A DNA stretch of 64,000 nt from Eurosta solidaginis. Its lineage: Eukaryota > Arthropoda > Insecta > Diptera > Tephritidae. The stretch spans positions 240,987,832 to 241,051,831 of the forward strand of contig NC_090319.1 in assembly GCF_040869045.1 (NCBI RefSeq), in the 5' to 3' direction. The position numbers and the translations under genes were made by a program. A model generated the notes under the pieces. It saw only the letters and a program-made list of their open reading frames with translations. It did no database searches and had not been told where the DNA came from. Below are positions 21,811 through 32,621 of this stretch, one piece after another (the stretch's first letter is position 1; every line of letters begins with the position of its first letter).

Positions 21811-23030
21811 ATGACGGGTTTCTCGGTCAAACGCAACAAGACGGAGCAACGCGTTGACTCCTTCACCGTCTCCTGCCGGTTGTGCCAGAAGAACCACGGC
21901 ATACGACTATGCCCGCGGTACAGGGGAATGTCGGCAGAAGAACGCCTCCGGGCCGTCCTTATACACCGGCACTGCCCCAATTGCCTATCGCCGTTCCATC
22001 GGTTAGATGCCCTAGCAACGACCGTTGCCACCGCTGCCGTGAACCACACCACACTACGCTTCACATGGAGGACGAGCAAGCACGGCCACGCCCGATCCCT
22101 TGCGCAGAGCGCGACGACGACGAAAGCGACGAGGTGCTATCGATCAACATCACCGAGGACACACGATCGTGGGCCCAACAGGTAGAAGAGGAGGAGAAGG
22201 AGATGGAAGAGTTCACGAGAGGTGCAGCCGCCTTAGCCATCGCCCCAACGGCCAGTGGAGAAGCACGATCCTTCCGACCGCTGCTTCAGCATGAGAAGCA
22301 GAAAAGCAATCAGCGACACATGGAACACGGGGATGGCGCGGAGACCCGTCCTTTCCGCCCATCGCACCGCAATGCCAGTGGGCGCCGGGGCGGCGCGGAG
22401 CCGCGTCCGTTCCGCTCGACCCGACTCTCTACTGGCAGAGCAGCCCCGTATCAACCACGCAAGGAGGGTACCACAACCACCCTCGCGCGCCAAACAACAA
22501 CCCCAGCCGGCTTCAGAAGTGGTCGACTCCGGGATAGTTTAGCGGCACCGACTATAACTCGAGCATTGATCGCCATCGCGCCGACAGCCATAGTCCGAAT
22601 TGAGGCAGGAGGCCGTTTACACCTGGTCCGCGCCCTGTTAGATGCCTGCGCTCCCACCAGCATTATCGATGCCAATTTGTGCAAGGATCTACACCTGGAG
22701 CGTAACAATATCGTACGTCTGTCGAGGTGCACCATCGTTCTTCGAGGAAAGTATGGGGTAGCGGGAAAGATCACGACCCAAGCCACCGTAATAGCAAACT
22801 ATGCCAGGTTAAACCCCACGGCAAATCTGGACCCGTCGGTAGCGGCCCCATTCCAGTTCATGAAGCTGGCCGATCCGACGTTTTACCGATCGTCGCCAGT
22901 GTTGCTCACTTTGGGCGCCGACGTCTACGCCAATATTATGGTCGGCGGCACACCCGCGTCGACTGTCGGCGGGCTCCTCACCCAAGCCACAATATTCGGC
23001 CTCGTCGTGTCCGGAGCCCACCCACTATAA
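21811..23030 (+). pseudogene. BEL/Pao gag zinc knuckles and protease
   Basis: The first frame (21,811 on) gives CRLCQKNHGIRLCPRYRGMS and LIHRHCPNCLSPFHRLDA, the first knuckle region of BEL/Pao gag. A frameshift near 22,000 moves the reading into the long frame ending at 23,030, which continues with CPSNDRCHRCREPHHTTLHM. A low-complexity Arg/Pro-rich linker (22,150-22,550) leads to a retroviral-type aspartic protease: VRALLDACAPTSIID at about 22,629-22,673 (active-site aspartate in LLD) and GADVYANIMVGG with TIFGLVVSGAHPL at about 22,914-23,027. The usual D-S/T-G triad reads D-A-C here, as in many BEL members. A stop follows, with no RT. Confidence 0.8.
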
Positions 23031-23294
23031 AACCTTAAACTATACCACAAGGTGCATTTTAAACCAAGCAACCCCACGTACTTGAATACTAACGCTTTTC
23101 TTTTTCATCCACAGTTCAGCGAGGCTGCATTACTGCGAGTACGGATGTCCGCCGGAGATCGTACTTACGATCCAACGATACATACACATCATAGTTTTAA
23201 TTTATTTATTTTATCCTGCCTCGGGAAGGTTGCTGGCGTACTCACCAGTTTTTTCTTTTGCTCTTTCGAGTTGCTCGCCGCAAGGGGGCCGGCA
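23031..23294 (+). other. BEL/Pao 3' leader and polypurine tract
   Basis: Non-coding 260 bp after the protease stop. CGCAAGGGGGCCGGCA directly before the 3' LTR is a plausible polypurine tract. RT and integrase would normally occupy this interval. Confidence 0.6.
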
Positions 23295-23918
23295 TGTTTA
23301 GGCCACCAGCCTAAATATTCGCTACCACCCTAATGCACATTTTTTGGCAATATTATTATTTACCCACCCCTGCCGAGCGCTAACTTCAAAGGGGAAAAAC
23401 TCGAGAAAGTTAGCTATCGGCAGGTGGTGCGGACCTTTTTCGTTTTTAAATCTTTCTTTCTATTTTGGAACGTTCACGAGCCAGCAGCTATCTCACAAGT
23501 GAGTTATCATATTACGTATCCTTTCATAGTTTGTGCATATAATTTACGCTATAATCGCACTTTGCTATTGTGATTCTTTTTAATAATTGCGATTTTAACA
23601 TTAGAATTTGCACTTGGCAATTGTCTGGCAATCAGCCACCAATATTTCTATTTTGAATTGTAATTTATCCAACAATTTGCGGTCGTCATATTATTAACAT
23701 TTGCCGTGCACGAATGTGTAATTAACAACTTTAAGATCATTGAATTTTCGAATTGGTTTGTGAAGCAATTCCCTTTTTGATAATAAATAAAGCTGAGAAT
23801 TTATATTGTTTATAACGTGCATACATTTGTCATTACTCGCTCTAATTCTTTTCTTTGCTTTCTTTTTATTTGCGACGCACACGCCCGACTTCCCCGGGTC
23901 CACACTGCCCCGCAAACA
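23295..23918 (+). repeat. BEL/Pao 3' LTR
   Basis: 624 bp starting TGTTTAGGCCACCAGCC and ending CTGCCCCGCAAACA. An AATAAA at about 23,783-23,788 could act as the polyadenylation signal; the same site exists in the 5' LTR. Confidence 0.9.
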
Positions 23919-25260
23919 CATATCGTACAAACAAATTCTAGGGTCACACCTGGTCCACCTTTATGGCGATATCTCGAAACGGCGTCCACCTGTGGAACTA
24001 AGCATCACTCCCTTTTAAAATACTTATTAACACCTTTCTTTTGATACCAATATTGTACAAACAAATTCTAGGGTCACCCCTGGTCCACCTTTGTGGCGAT
24101 ATCTCGAAACGGCGTCCACCTATGGAACTAAGGATTACTCCCTTTTAAAATACTCATTAGCACCTTTCTTTTGATACCCATATTGTACAAACAAATTCTA
24201 GGGCCACCCCTGGTCCACCTTTATGGCGATATCTCGAAACGGCGTCCACCTATGGAACTAAGGATTACTCCGTTTTAAAATACTCATTAACACCTTTCAT
24301 TTGATACCTATATCGTACAAACGCATTCTAGAGTCACCCCTGGTCCACCTTTATGGCGATATCTCGAAAAGGCGACCACCTATACAACTACCACCACTCC
24401 CTTTTAAAACTCTCCTTAATACCTTTAATTTGATACCCATATCGTACAAACAAATTCTAGGGTCACACCTGGTCCACCTTTATGGCGATATCTCGAAACG
24501 GCGTCCACCTATGAAACTAAGGATTACTCCCTTTTAAAATACGCCTTAACACCTTTCTTTTGATACCCATATTGTACAAACAAATTCTAGGGTCACCCCT
24601 GGTCCACCTTTATGGCGATATCTCGAAACGACGTGCACCTATGGAACTAAGGATTACTCCCTTTTAAAATACTCATTAGCACCTTTCTTTTGATACCCAT
24701 ATTGTACAAACAAATTCTAGGGCCACCCCTGGTCCACCTTTATGGCGATATCTCGAAACGGCGTCCACCTATGGAACTAAGGATTACTCCGTTTTAAAAT
24801 ACTCATTAACACCTTTCATTTGATACCCATATCGTACAAACGCATTCTAGAGTCACCCCTGGTCCACCTTTATGGCGATATCTCGAAAAGGCGACCACCT
24901 ATACAACTACCACCACTCCCTTTTAAAACTCCCCTTAATACCTTTAATTTGATACCCATATCGTACAAACAAATTCTAGGGTCACACCTGGTCCACCTTT
25001 ATGGCGATATCTCGAAACGGCGTCCACCTATGAAACTAAGGATTACTCCCTTTTAAAATACGCCTTAACACCTTTCTTTTGATACCCATATTGTACAAAC
25101 AAATTCTAGAGTCAACCCTGATCCACCTTTATGGCGATATCCCTAAATGGCGTCCACCTATAGAACTATGGCCCACTCCTTCATAAAATACTCTTTAATG
25201 CCTTTCATTTGATACACATGTCATACAAACACATTCCAGGGTTTCCCTCGGTTCATTTTC
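23919..25260. repeat. 130-bp tandem array, copy 1 right part
   Basis: About ten monomers. Spacing of the block ACAAATTCTAGGG (or ACGCATTCTAGAG) is 129-130 bp at every step from 24,061 to 25,099. Four-monomer blocks starting near 24,191 and near 24,710 are almost identical (519 bp apart), a higher-order duplication. The last monomer, near 25,140, is divergent (CCCTAAATGGCGTCC), as it is at the matching end of the other copies. Confidence 0.9.
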
Positions 25261-25550
25261 CTACATGGTTATTTTCCCTTATGTTGTCACCATAGCTCTC
25301 AACTGAGTATGTAATGTTCGGTTACACCCGAACTTAACCTTCCTTACTTGTTTTTATTGCTTTTGCACCCAGAAATAACATAAAAAAGTTTTTGATTTGG
25401 TTTTGTTCGAAAAAAATGAAAAAAAAAGAAAAACATGAAAATTCATCAAAATTTTACATAGATTTGATTTATTCTAGTATAGTAAAAATCAATTTAAGAT
25501 TTATTCTTATGAATTTAGTTTTAGAATACAGTTTAAATGTTTAAAAATGC

Positions 25551-27555
25551 TTTTTCCTGCCATATTCGGTAACATTTTCTCTTATTAACGTCCAAACATA
25601 GTCCCCCATCATGCTTTCCGTATACTGGCCTTGGTAGCGTTTCTCAAACTCCATTATATCTTGATGGAATCGCTCCCCGTGTTCTTCTCAATAAGCTCCC
25701 ATATTATCTTTGAATTTATCCAGATGTGAATGTAACATGTGCATCTTTAGTGACATTCTACATCCGATGGCGGAAAAATTCTTAATCATGCCAGTTATCA
25801 GCTCATCATAATTTTCATCCCTATGATTTCCAAGAAAGCCATGAACTACTGCCTTAAAACTGTTGCGCGCTAGTTTCTCCTCATTGTTGAGTAGGTCTGG
25901 GAAAATATCGCAGTTCATAATTTTTTTTATTTGAGGGCCAACAAAGACTCCAGCTTTAATTGTCGCCTCTGACAGCTTTGGAAAAAAGTCTGCAAATATT
26001 TGAAAGCTTTAGACTCAATATTAAGAGCCTTCACAAATTGTTTAATAAGGCCCAATTTAATATGCAATGGCGGCATCAATATATTTTTAGGATCGACAAT
26101 TGCTTCATGTTTAATATTAAATCTTCCCACTCCATACTCAGTACGTTCAGGCCAATGTTTTTGGCGATAGTGGGCGGCGTCTTTTCTGCTATCCCATAGG
26201 TAAAGATAACAAGAGTGTTTGGTATATCCACCTTGCATTCCAGTAAAAAAAACAAACCATCTTGAAGTCTCCAATAATTCCCCACTTGTATTCCGTATAT
26301 TTGATTGCAGTTATTAGCATTTTAGTACTGTCATAATTTTCTTTGAGATGTATGGAATGTTCCAGTGGAATAGATGGAAATTTGTTCCCATTGCGTAGTA
26401 GAACTGCTTTTAGACTTTTTGTTGAGCTGTCGATAAAGAGGCGACATTCAGTTGTATTACAAGGAATGCCAATTGCTTCAAATAAACCTTTCACGTCATA
26501 GCAAAAACAGAGTTCATCTCCCTTACTGTAGAAACAAGAAAATTCTTCATGACGCTTTCTTTGCCGAGATATTCGAACATCAGAAGTAAGTAATTTCGCG
26601 GGTTCGAATCGAGCTCAAGGCCTAACAATAATTTTTTTATCATTATTATTGTTATGATAAATTTTTTCTTAATTGAATTCTAATTTAAAAATTTTTTCAA
26701 TTAAGAAAAAATGTATCATAACAATAATAATGATAAAAAATTATTGTTAGGCCTTGAGCTCGATTCGAACCCGCGATTTTACAAATCAGTAGGCCGATAT
26801 AACAACAAAAATTGTAAGTAAATTTCGTTGTTTAAGCCGCGATGCTAATAACTCTGCTTTGTCTTTTGATAGATTTAAGTCTCTTATTAAGTCTTTGAGA
26901 TCTTCAGAGTTGATGAGATGTGGTATTCCTGGTTCAAATTGCGGAACAAATTCGGAATGTACAGATGTAAATGAACTCGGTGTTTGAAAGCTGCCTTGAG
27001 GGAATAGTTGCTTTTCCAACACAGGTGGATCAGGTACAGGATTTTGTTCCGAATGTGGTCCTGGAGCGGATGTCGATGGTAGTTCCGGATATATTGTTTT
27101 CTTTAAACGTTTCCCCTTCAGTGGTTTCACTACACAAAAATAGCAATCGGTGTCATGATTACTCGGTTCCCTCCAAATCTTCGGCACTGCGAACTTCATG
27201 GCTCTTTTCTCACCCTGGTACCAAACTATAATAAAACGTAAAGCATTTCATAACAATTTCAGTTATTATGCAATTATATATATGTAGATATATGTATATA
27301 TATATGAAACATTTAGTACAATAAAAAAGAGAAAATAAACTTACGCTCCAGAATGCTTCTGCAAGAGTTACATGAAGCATGTGGAGCCCACTTTTTGTCC
27401 TGGTTTTTAACAGGTAGACCGAAGTAGGCTAGGTAGGCCTCGCAAATGCTTGCGTTTTTAGTTAAATCAAACTTTTTCTGTCTCCTTTTAATACATTCGC
27501 CACATATATAGCAAAACGAATTAGCCGCTCGTTTACAACTTCTCGAAGGCCTCAT
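25551..27555 (-). pseudogene. Uncharacterised multi-copy-type gene, two exons, interrupted
   Basis: Read on the minus strand. Exon 1 (27,555-27,345) has paired cysteines (CYICGECIKRR, CNSCRSI), then a GTAAGT donor. The 119-bp intron ends TTTTATTATAG at 27,226, and exon 2 continues in frame, LWYQGEKRAMKFAVPKIWRE, with CYFC shortly after. Then LINSEDLKDLIRDLNLSKDK, a palindromic element (26,597-26,775), FCYDVKGLFEAIGIPCN, LLRNGNKFPSIPLEHSIHLK, LPPLHIKLGLIKQFVKALN-like and RMSLKMHMLHSHLDKFK with GERFHQDIMEFEKRYQGQY, stop at 25,551. I recognise this as a family repeated in many arthropod genomes without assigned function, possibly transposon-derived. Frameshifts near 26,250 and 25,925 and a TAA where SEE is expected near 25,689 show it is dead. 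Confidence 0.65.
26597..26775. mobile_element. Palindromic 179-bp element in that gene
   Basis: Nearly perfect inverted repeat: CGCGGGTTCGAATCGAGCTC then AAGGCCTAACAATAA at the left, exact complement at the right, with AT-rich arms meeting near GAATTCTAATTTAAAAATT. ATTT at 26,593-26,596 and 26,776-26,779 may be a 4-bp target duplication. Removing it restores family order in the surrounding reading frame. GGTTCGAATC at each end is close to the pol III box B consensus. Confidence 0.85.
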
Positions 27556-27559
27556 TCCT

Positions 27560-28194
27560 CTGTGATATGCAAAAACATTGTGTCGCGCACAACGAGTGAC
27601 CCAAGAAACTACAGCTTCTTAAAAAAAATGTTAGTTACAAAAACGCTATCAGGTAGCTGGCATGCTCTATTGCTAGGCCTTCCAATCCGCCAGTAAAAGC
27701 TTCGATGAGTTTCTAAATATGTACTTAACGAATTGCCAAATCTACCTAAAATCATGTGTATCTGGGACCTTTTATCTCCTTTTTACTGTTTCTCAGCCAT
27801 TTTTTTTGGCTTTTTTTTAAGTAGTTGTGCTTTAAGTAGATCTTTTTTCGGTGCATCGCTGCATCAGGTAGCTACCCGCCGCCCTCTATCGACCAAAATA
27901 GCGCTAAAGGACCTACATTAGCCTGGTGCAAAAATTCAAAATTTTCAAATCGCTATAACTTCTACAAAACCAAATATTTTTGATTCGTAATTGCATTTTT
28001 TTTATAGAATTGAACATAGAATCTGAATATATAGGGCAAAACCCATGTGGAAAAAATTTTTTGTCATAGGACATACTCAAACCAAATGGGGCAATTTAAC
28101 CTTTATATTGGTATTGGCAAGCATGGTTACAGTTATCGTTTATTGTAAAAATTGTTCTTTTAAAGATTATTTTCTTAGTTTTATTTTTCTTCGT
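27560..28194. other. No gene seen
   Basis: AT-rich sequence upstream of the uncharacterised gene. Its promoter would lie near 27,560-27,650, but no core element is clear. Confidence 0.4.
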
Positions 28195-29260
28195 CTTCGT
28201 CCATTCGTATAACATTCGCTGCACTAGCTTCATTTCAACGTAATTCTCTCTAAAACACTCCAAGAGCCATCTAATCTTTTCTCAATACCGTCCATGACTT
28301 CGAGCCATATATCAGGACAGGTATTATGAGCAAATTGTAGAGCTTGATTTTTGTTCGCCAAGAGAGGACTATACTTTTTAATTGTCTACTCAGCCCAAAG
28401 TAGCATTTGGTGGCAAGTTGTTGTTGTCCGTTTGATTTCTGATCTGACATTGTTTTTGCTGTTAATGGTAGTTACCAAATAAACGAAGTCACTCACAGAT
28501 TTGACGTTATATCCGCCTGTTTCTTCTTGGTTACTGCACGGGCTTCGACAAGACAAAACTCAGGGCGCGTTTATTAAGGTCAATAATAACAATATCATCA
28601 CCATACGCCAGTAATTGTACGCTCCTATAACAGATGGTCCCATCATGGTTTAGTTTCTAGAATTATCTTCTTCAGCATTATGTTAAAGATACCGCGTGAA
28701 AGAAAGTCGACTTGTCTGAAGCCCCGTTTTGGTTTCGAATAGCTCGCAGAATTCCTTCCCAATCCTTACGGTGCTGGTGGTGTTACTCAGCGTCATTTGG
28801 CAGAGCCTTATTTACTTTCCAGGGTTCTAAAATTCAAGCATAGCACCACACAGGCAACTTCTTTTCGCGCTGCCAAAGGCTGCTTTGAATTCGACAAAAA
28901 GATTAAGGGTGTCAATTCTTCTGCACGATGTGCCGATCTGGTCTATAGTTCGTTGATTATGGGCTCCAGTCTTTCGCACAATACGCTATATAGATCCTTA
29001 TACGCGATATAAGGCAGGCTGATTGCGCAGTAGTCGGTGCGGTTTGAGGGATCGCTATCCTTGTGAGCAAAGCACACTTAAATTCCAATCTGAACGCATG
29101 CGTTCATTCAGCTCGGCGGGTAGTCGGGTGCCGGAACTTGGTTTGCATCATCGGCGATTACGGTATTGGGTTCGCTTTTCCCTCGCTAGCTGGCAATGAG
29201 AAGAAATGTTCCCTCTACAACTTTAGCACACTCTGTACGTCAGCTAGCAGATCGCCATTA
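28195..29260 (-). pseudogene. RTE-like LINE reverse transcriptase remnant
   Basis: Minus-strand frames give SVLCERLEPIINELQTRSAH (about 28,945-29,005), FKTKTG..QVDFLSRGIFNIMLKK-like text near 28,690-28,740 (RT block with QGD decayed), the catalytic LLAYGDDIVIIDLNKRALSF (about 28,560-28,620), and then CHQMLLWAE / YFGLSRQLKS with LSWRTKIKLYNLLIIPVLIY and YGSKSWTV-like blocks (about 28,290-28,400). This succession is the RT and post-RT region of RTE-type LINEs. Several stops and frameshifts; both ends lost. Not the same family as the RNase H LINEs. Confidence 0.7.
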
Positions 29261-32074
29261 TTGAATTTAATATAATTTATTATAATGTTTCGAGCGAAAT
29301 AAAAAATTTCAGAAAATTGTTATTTGCAGTTCCTTCTTTGCGTTTTTGTATTGTAGTCAGCTTTTCCAATTTTACAAAAAAAATAATCATAATAAGGCGC
29401 TAAAAGATACATATATTTATAATTCCATGCAAAGCAAAAACAAAAATTTGCCAATGTGGTAAATTGTGTCGATTTAAACAGTTGGTAAATTATCACGGTC
29501 AAATTAGAAGGGACAGTGAACAGCGAAAAATCCAAAATAAGCATGCTTGTGTACGGGAGAGCTAAACTTCGCCAGATTCTCTGTTACAAACGAGGCAGGT
29601 GAAACTTACACTAATAATATTTGAAAAAAAAAATAAAACTGCTTTTAGTAGTACTTGTACCAAAACTTATTAAAATAATAAATAAATTAAAGTATGTTTA
29701 TTTCAAAAAAATTATTGTGTAGCAATCAAACTGCTGGTCCGGCATCCGTACAAAACTCAGTTTTAAAATTTTGAGTTTCTCATTCACATATTCCAGCTAC
29801 AGATATTGTCGGTTTTGAGGAACGAAGATCCTGAATTTTTCAGCTATTTATATAATATTCAGGAATACAACAAATGGTGGTAAATATGTTTTTTGTCTAC
29901 AAAATAATTTAATTTTTTAATTTTACATTCCTCTTTCTCTTTACATTGAGGTGTGATACATTTAAAATATACTGAAAATAATTAGGAAATCACACCAAAT
30001 TTACGATTCCCATGGAATGCTCGACGAATTCAATAGTCGTGTACCTAGAATATAATAATAGGGAAATATCTTACAGAATATTTAAAATGTAGCTTCAGCT
30101 TTAAAAATACAGATCTATATCAAAATACATATGTATATGTATATATGTATATTTGTATATGTATATGGGAAGAATAAATTAGATGTGTATAGTATGTAGG
30201 CACTATGTAAATATGTATGTACAAACATTGGTACTTGGCATTGCAGTATATTGTAGAAGGATATGGCAGAGGTGGTGGCGTAAGCGTAAAATGAATTTCG
30301 CACTTTTTCGAATAATAAATTTTAAGTTGAGCGAAGCATTAAAAAATAGAGCTAGAAGTGAAATGAAAGAAAAGTTTTAAGCAAAGTTTTATTTTGCATA
30401 TAAAAAATCACACAACGATATCGCCTGTAGAGTATGACTGCCATTTCTCAGATTCATTCTATACTCACGCAGGTAAAGGAGGTTGGCATTCGGAAAAGTG
30501 TTCCTTCCATTGGCAAAGGGTAGTGTGACAAATTTCATTTAAAAATGTCGAGAAGAACTCACGTACTCAGTTGTAATTCTACTTAACTGCCAGGGTAATA
30601 CAATAGAACGGGTAAGTAGCGGCTTTTATCGGAGGTATAGAAAAACAGATGTGTAATGCACACACCTCAAAACTTTGCGTAAACGAAGAGACGACAAATG
30701 TTGAGGCTATGAAGGGCCTTTACTTATTTTGTTCTTTTATATTCTTTAAGTAAATAAAATGAAACTTTGTAAAGCTCAGCGTGCTCTAAATATAGTACAT
30801 ACATATATTCATATAAAAGAACATATTTTACTTAAACATACTCTTATACATTTATATGTACTTACCAACTTTGTATTTGCATACAGCCTAAGGTTTTTAA
30901 TTTAAAAAGAGAGAATACAAAGCGTTGTGTTAGAGGATACAGTCGACAACTTCTTAGCGTAGGCAAGGTAATTCAAGTGTAGCACACTCTTAGGCGCTTA
31001 CATATTTATATACTATTTGCATTCAAACGTTTTTACAAACATACAATTGTTATTGCTTGCCTTGTGTATTTTAATGTTAGTGTTAATTGCGTGAAGGTGC
31101 CAACAGTCAGTCAACCGTGACCGCAAGTTTCCATTTGGCCAATCGCTGAGTTTATCACGCAACTGCGGCAAATCCTCAACTCTTTTTTCTATATTAATGT
31201 CCAATGTGATCTGTTAGAATTGCAAATGTCCAATTCTACCTTTTACGCCATTTTGTAAGTTAATATTATTTTGCGTTCTTACTTCGGATGGTTGAATATT
31301 TCATTTAAGTTATTGTTGTTGTGTAGGACGTCTTTACGAATAAATTAAGCTTCGTTAGTACATTCTTCGTTGGTACATTCTCTGGCAGCGAATAAGCCAA
31401 TGAATGCCTTTCTTATGTGCTTTCTGCAAACTTATTCTCCCTAATCAACTATGCAAATATTTTCCACATTTGTTTCAATTCTTCAACTTTTATTCTGCTG
31501 CAAACTTAACGGCATAAAGTTTGGTTCTCTCAAACAGAATGACCCACCGTTGTATATTTTAAAAACGCAATCAATTCAGCTGGTCCAATATCCAAGTATA
31601 CTTTTGTCGGTTTTCTTCGGTTTTGCATTTGTTCCTTTAGTCTTCTTTTCCATTATGTGGTTTTATTTAAAATTTTGTATTTGTAAAAGCATTTCTTTTG
31701 TGCATTCGTTAAAATGTTTATTTATATTTATTTATGCTACGACTTTGCTGATGAATTCTATAGCTTTGTTTATGCAGTGGGCTTTGTGAATTTATATGGA
31801 AAAAAACTATTTTATTTCATTTTTTAAATTTTATTATCTATATACAAGTTGTTTTAAGGAAAAGTGGAGCGATAAGGCCGGGCCGAAACTCAAATATTAT
31901 GATGTTCCGACCCTTTAAATTTCCGAAAACATGAGCTACTCGTTGTAATCCTACGGTTTAAGTATAACAACCCTTATATTCCTTCAAATAATATTTAAGT
32001 TTTCTGATGTCGCACTACCCTATGTCTAGTGTGTAAGTCCTGAACACAGATCTTGATCGGAAAGGTAAAAAATA
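29261..32074. other. AT-rich, no gene seen
   Basis: About 2.8 kb without recognisable coding sequence. It contains a TATG/TATA microsatellite at 30,125-30,168. A hydrophobic frame at 31,451-31,789 is discussed under rejected items. Could include Ubx intronic regulatory DNA. Confidence 0.4.
30125..30168. repeat. TATG/TATA microsatellite
   Basis: Alternating TATG and TATATG units in a 44-bp tract. Similar short tracts occur at 35,720-35,775 and 37,930-38,000. Confidence 0.8.
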
Positions 32075-32408
32075 AAATATACACTTGGCGCGATTTACTT
32101 CCGAAGAGCTTCTCTTCCAATTCGCGTCGTGCTCCTTCTTTATTTTCCCTGCAAATTGACGGGACGGACCTACAAGTTTTATTCCGACTCCGAACGGCAG
32201 CTGCAAGGCAAATTGATTTTTACTGAGAAGTTTTCACGCCAGAAATACACGCGAAGTGTTTGTCAAATCACTGCAGAGAGCGAACCCGCTTAGAAAACTG
32301 GTTTCTAATTTAAAAAACTTGTTTCTAAATTTTTGATGTTGCTTTATGTGGGACTTGAACCCAGGACCTCCGTGTGGTAGGTCCGCTGCCACCACTTAAC
32401 GAATACCT
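32075..32408 (-). mobile_element. SINE-A, copy 2
   Basis: The minus-strand sequence matches copies at 1-345 and 38,265-38,602 (blocks GAGAAGCTCTTCGG, GAGCACGACGCGAATTGG, CCTTGCAGCTGCCGTTCGG). The head is at the right: TGGTGGCAGCGGACCTACCA, and box B at 32,351-32,361 reads GGTTCAAGTCC on the minus strand, matching GGTTCRANTCC fully. This copy shows what the deleted region of copy 1 should contain. Confidence 0.85.
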
Positions 32409-32621
32409 CCGATAGGGAACGTATATACTTTCAATGGTGAAAACTGAGGCATTCAAACTTTTTTTGTTGCTTGACTTGTTCAGATCCTTAACAAAATTAC
32501 TTTTCCATTCATCCATTCTATCAAATGAATCTTCACATCTTAGTTAAATTCATAAATGAATGAAAGAAAATGCTTTGGTATACAATTTCATATGAAATAC
32601 TACTAAAATAAAAAAAACAAG
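32409..32621. other. Short AT-rich spacer, nothing seen
   Basis: About 210 bp between a SINE and the start of family A copy 2. Confidence 0.4.

Larger units (their letters stand above)
19659..23918 (+). mobile_element. Non-autonomous BEL/Pao LTR retrotransposon
   Basis: Direct LTRs (19,659-20,429 and 23,295-23,918) begin TGTTTAGGCC and end CCCCGCAAACA. A tRNA-type primer site follows the 5' LTR and a purine-rich tract (GCAAGGGGGCC) precedes the 3' LTR. The flanks CATAA and CATAT fit a 5-bp target duplication with one mismatch. Inside only the zinc-knuckle part of gag and a protease are recognisable; RT, RNase H and integrase are absent, so it would depend on an autonomous relative. Apart from a 147-bp insertion in the 5' LTR the LTRs differ at only about half a dozen places that I can see, suggesting recent insertion. 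Confidence 0.85.
17940..25350 (-). mobile_element. Family A repeat, copy 1 (split by BEL/Pao)
   Basis: One member of a long non-coding repeat family present three times in the window. Taking as 5' the end AACAAGTAAGGAAGG, this copy is inverted: that end is at about 25,350 (CCTTCCTTACTTGTT), preceded by the hairpin-like GTTCGGTTACACCCGAAC. The body holds a 130-bp tandem array (19,140-19,658 and 23,919-25,260), then a roughly 745-bp module present twice (from about 18,745 and from about 18,000), each with TTCGATATCGAAAA and several CCACGCCCA boxes, and a TCCG tetranucleotide tract at 18,000-18,028. The far end beyond 17,940 diverges from the other copies. No protein is encoded. A BEL/Pao element splits it at 19,659-23,918. 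Confidence 0.8.

Noticed and set aside
23919..25260. CRISPR-like regular repeats
   Set aside because: The 130-bp units are contiguous tandem monomers without unique spacers, in an animal genome.
31451..31789. 112-residue hydrophobic frame that could look like a membrane protein
   Set aside because: T-rich DNA yields Phe/Leu/Ile-rich frames; no signal, no homology that I recognise, no splice or promoter context.
32351..32361. tRNA gene at the SINE-A box B
   Set aside because: Box B is perfect but the head cannot be folded into a cloverleaf by eye, and the same head is followed by the SINE body in three copies.
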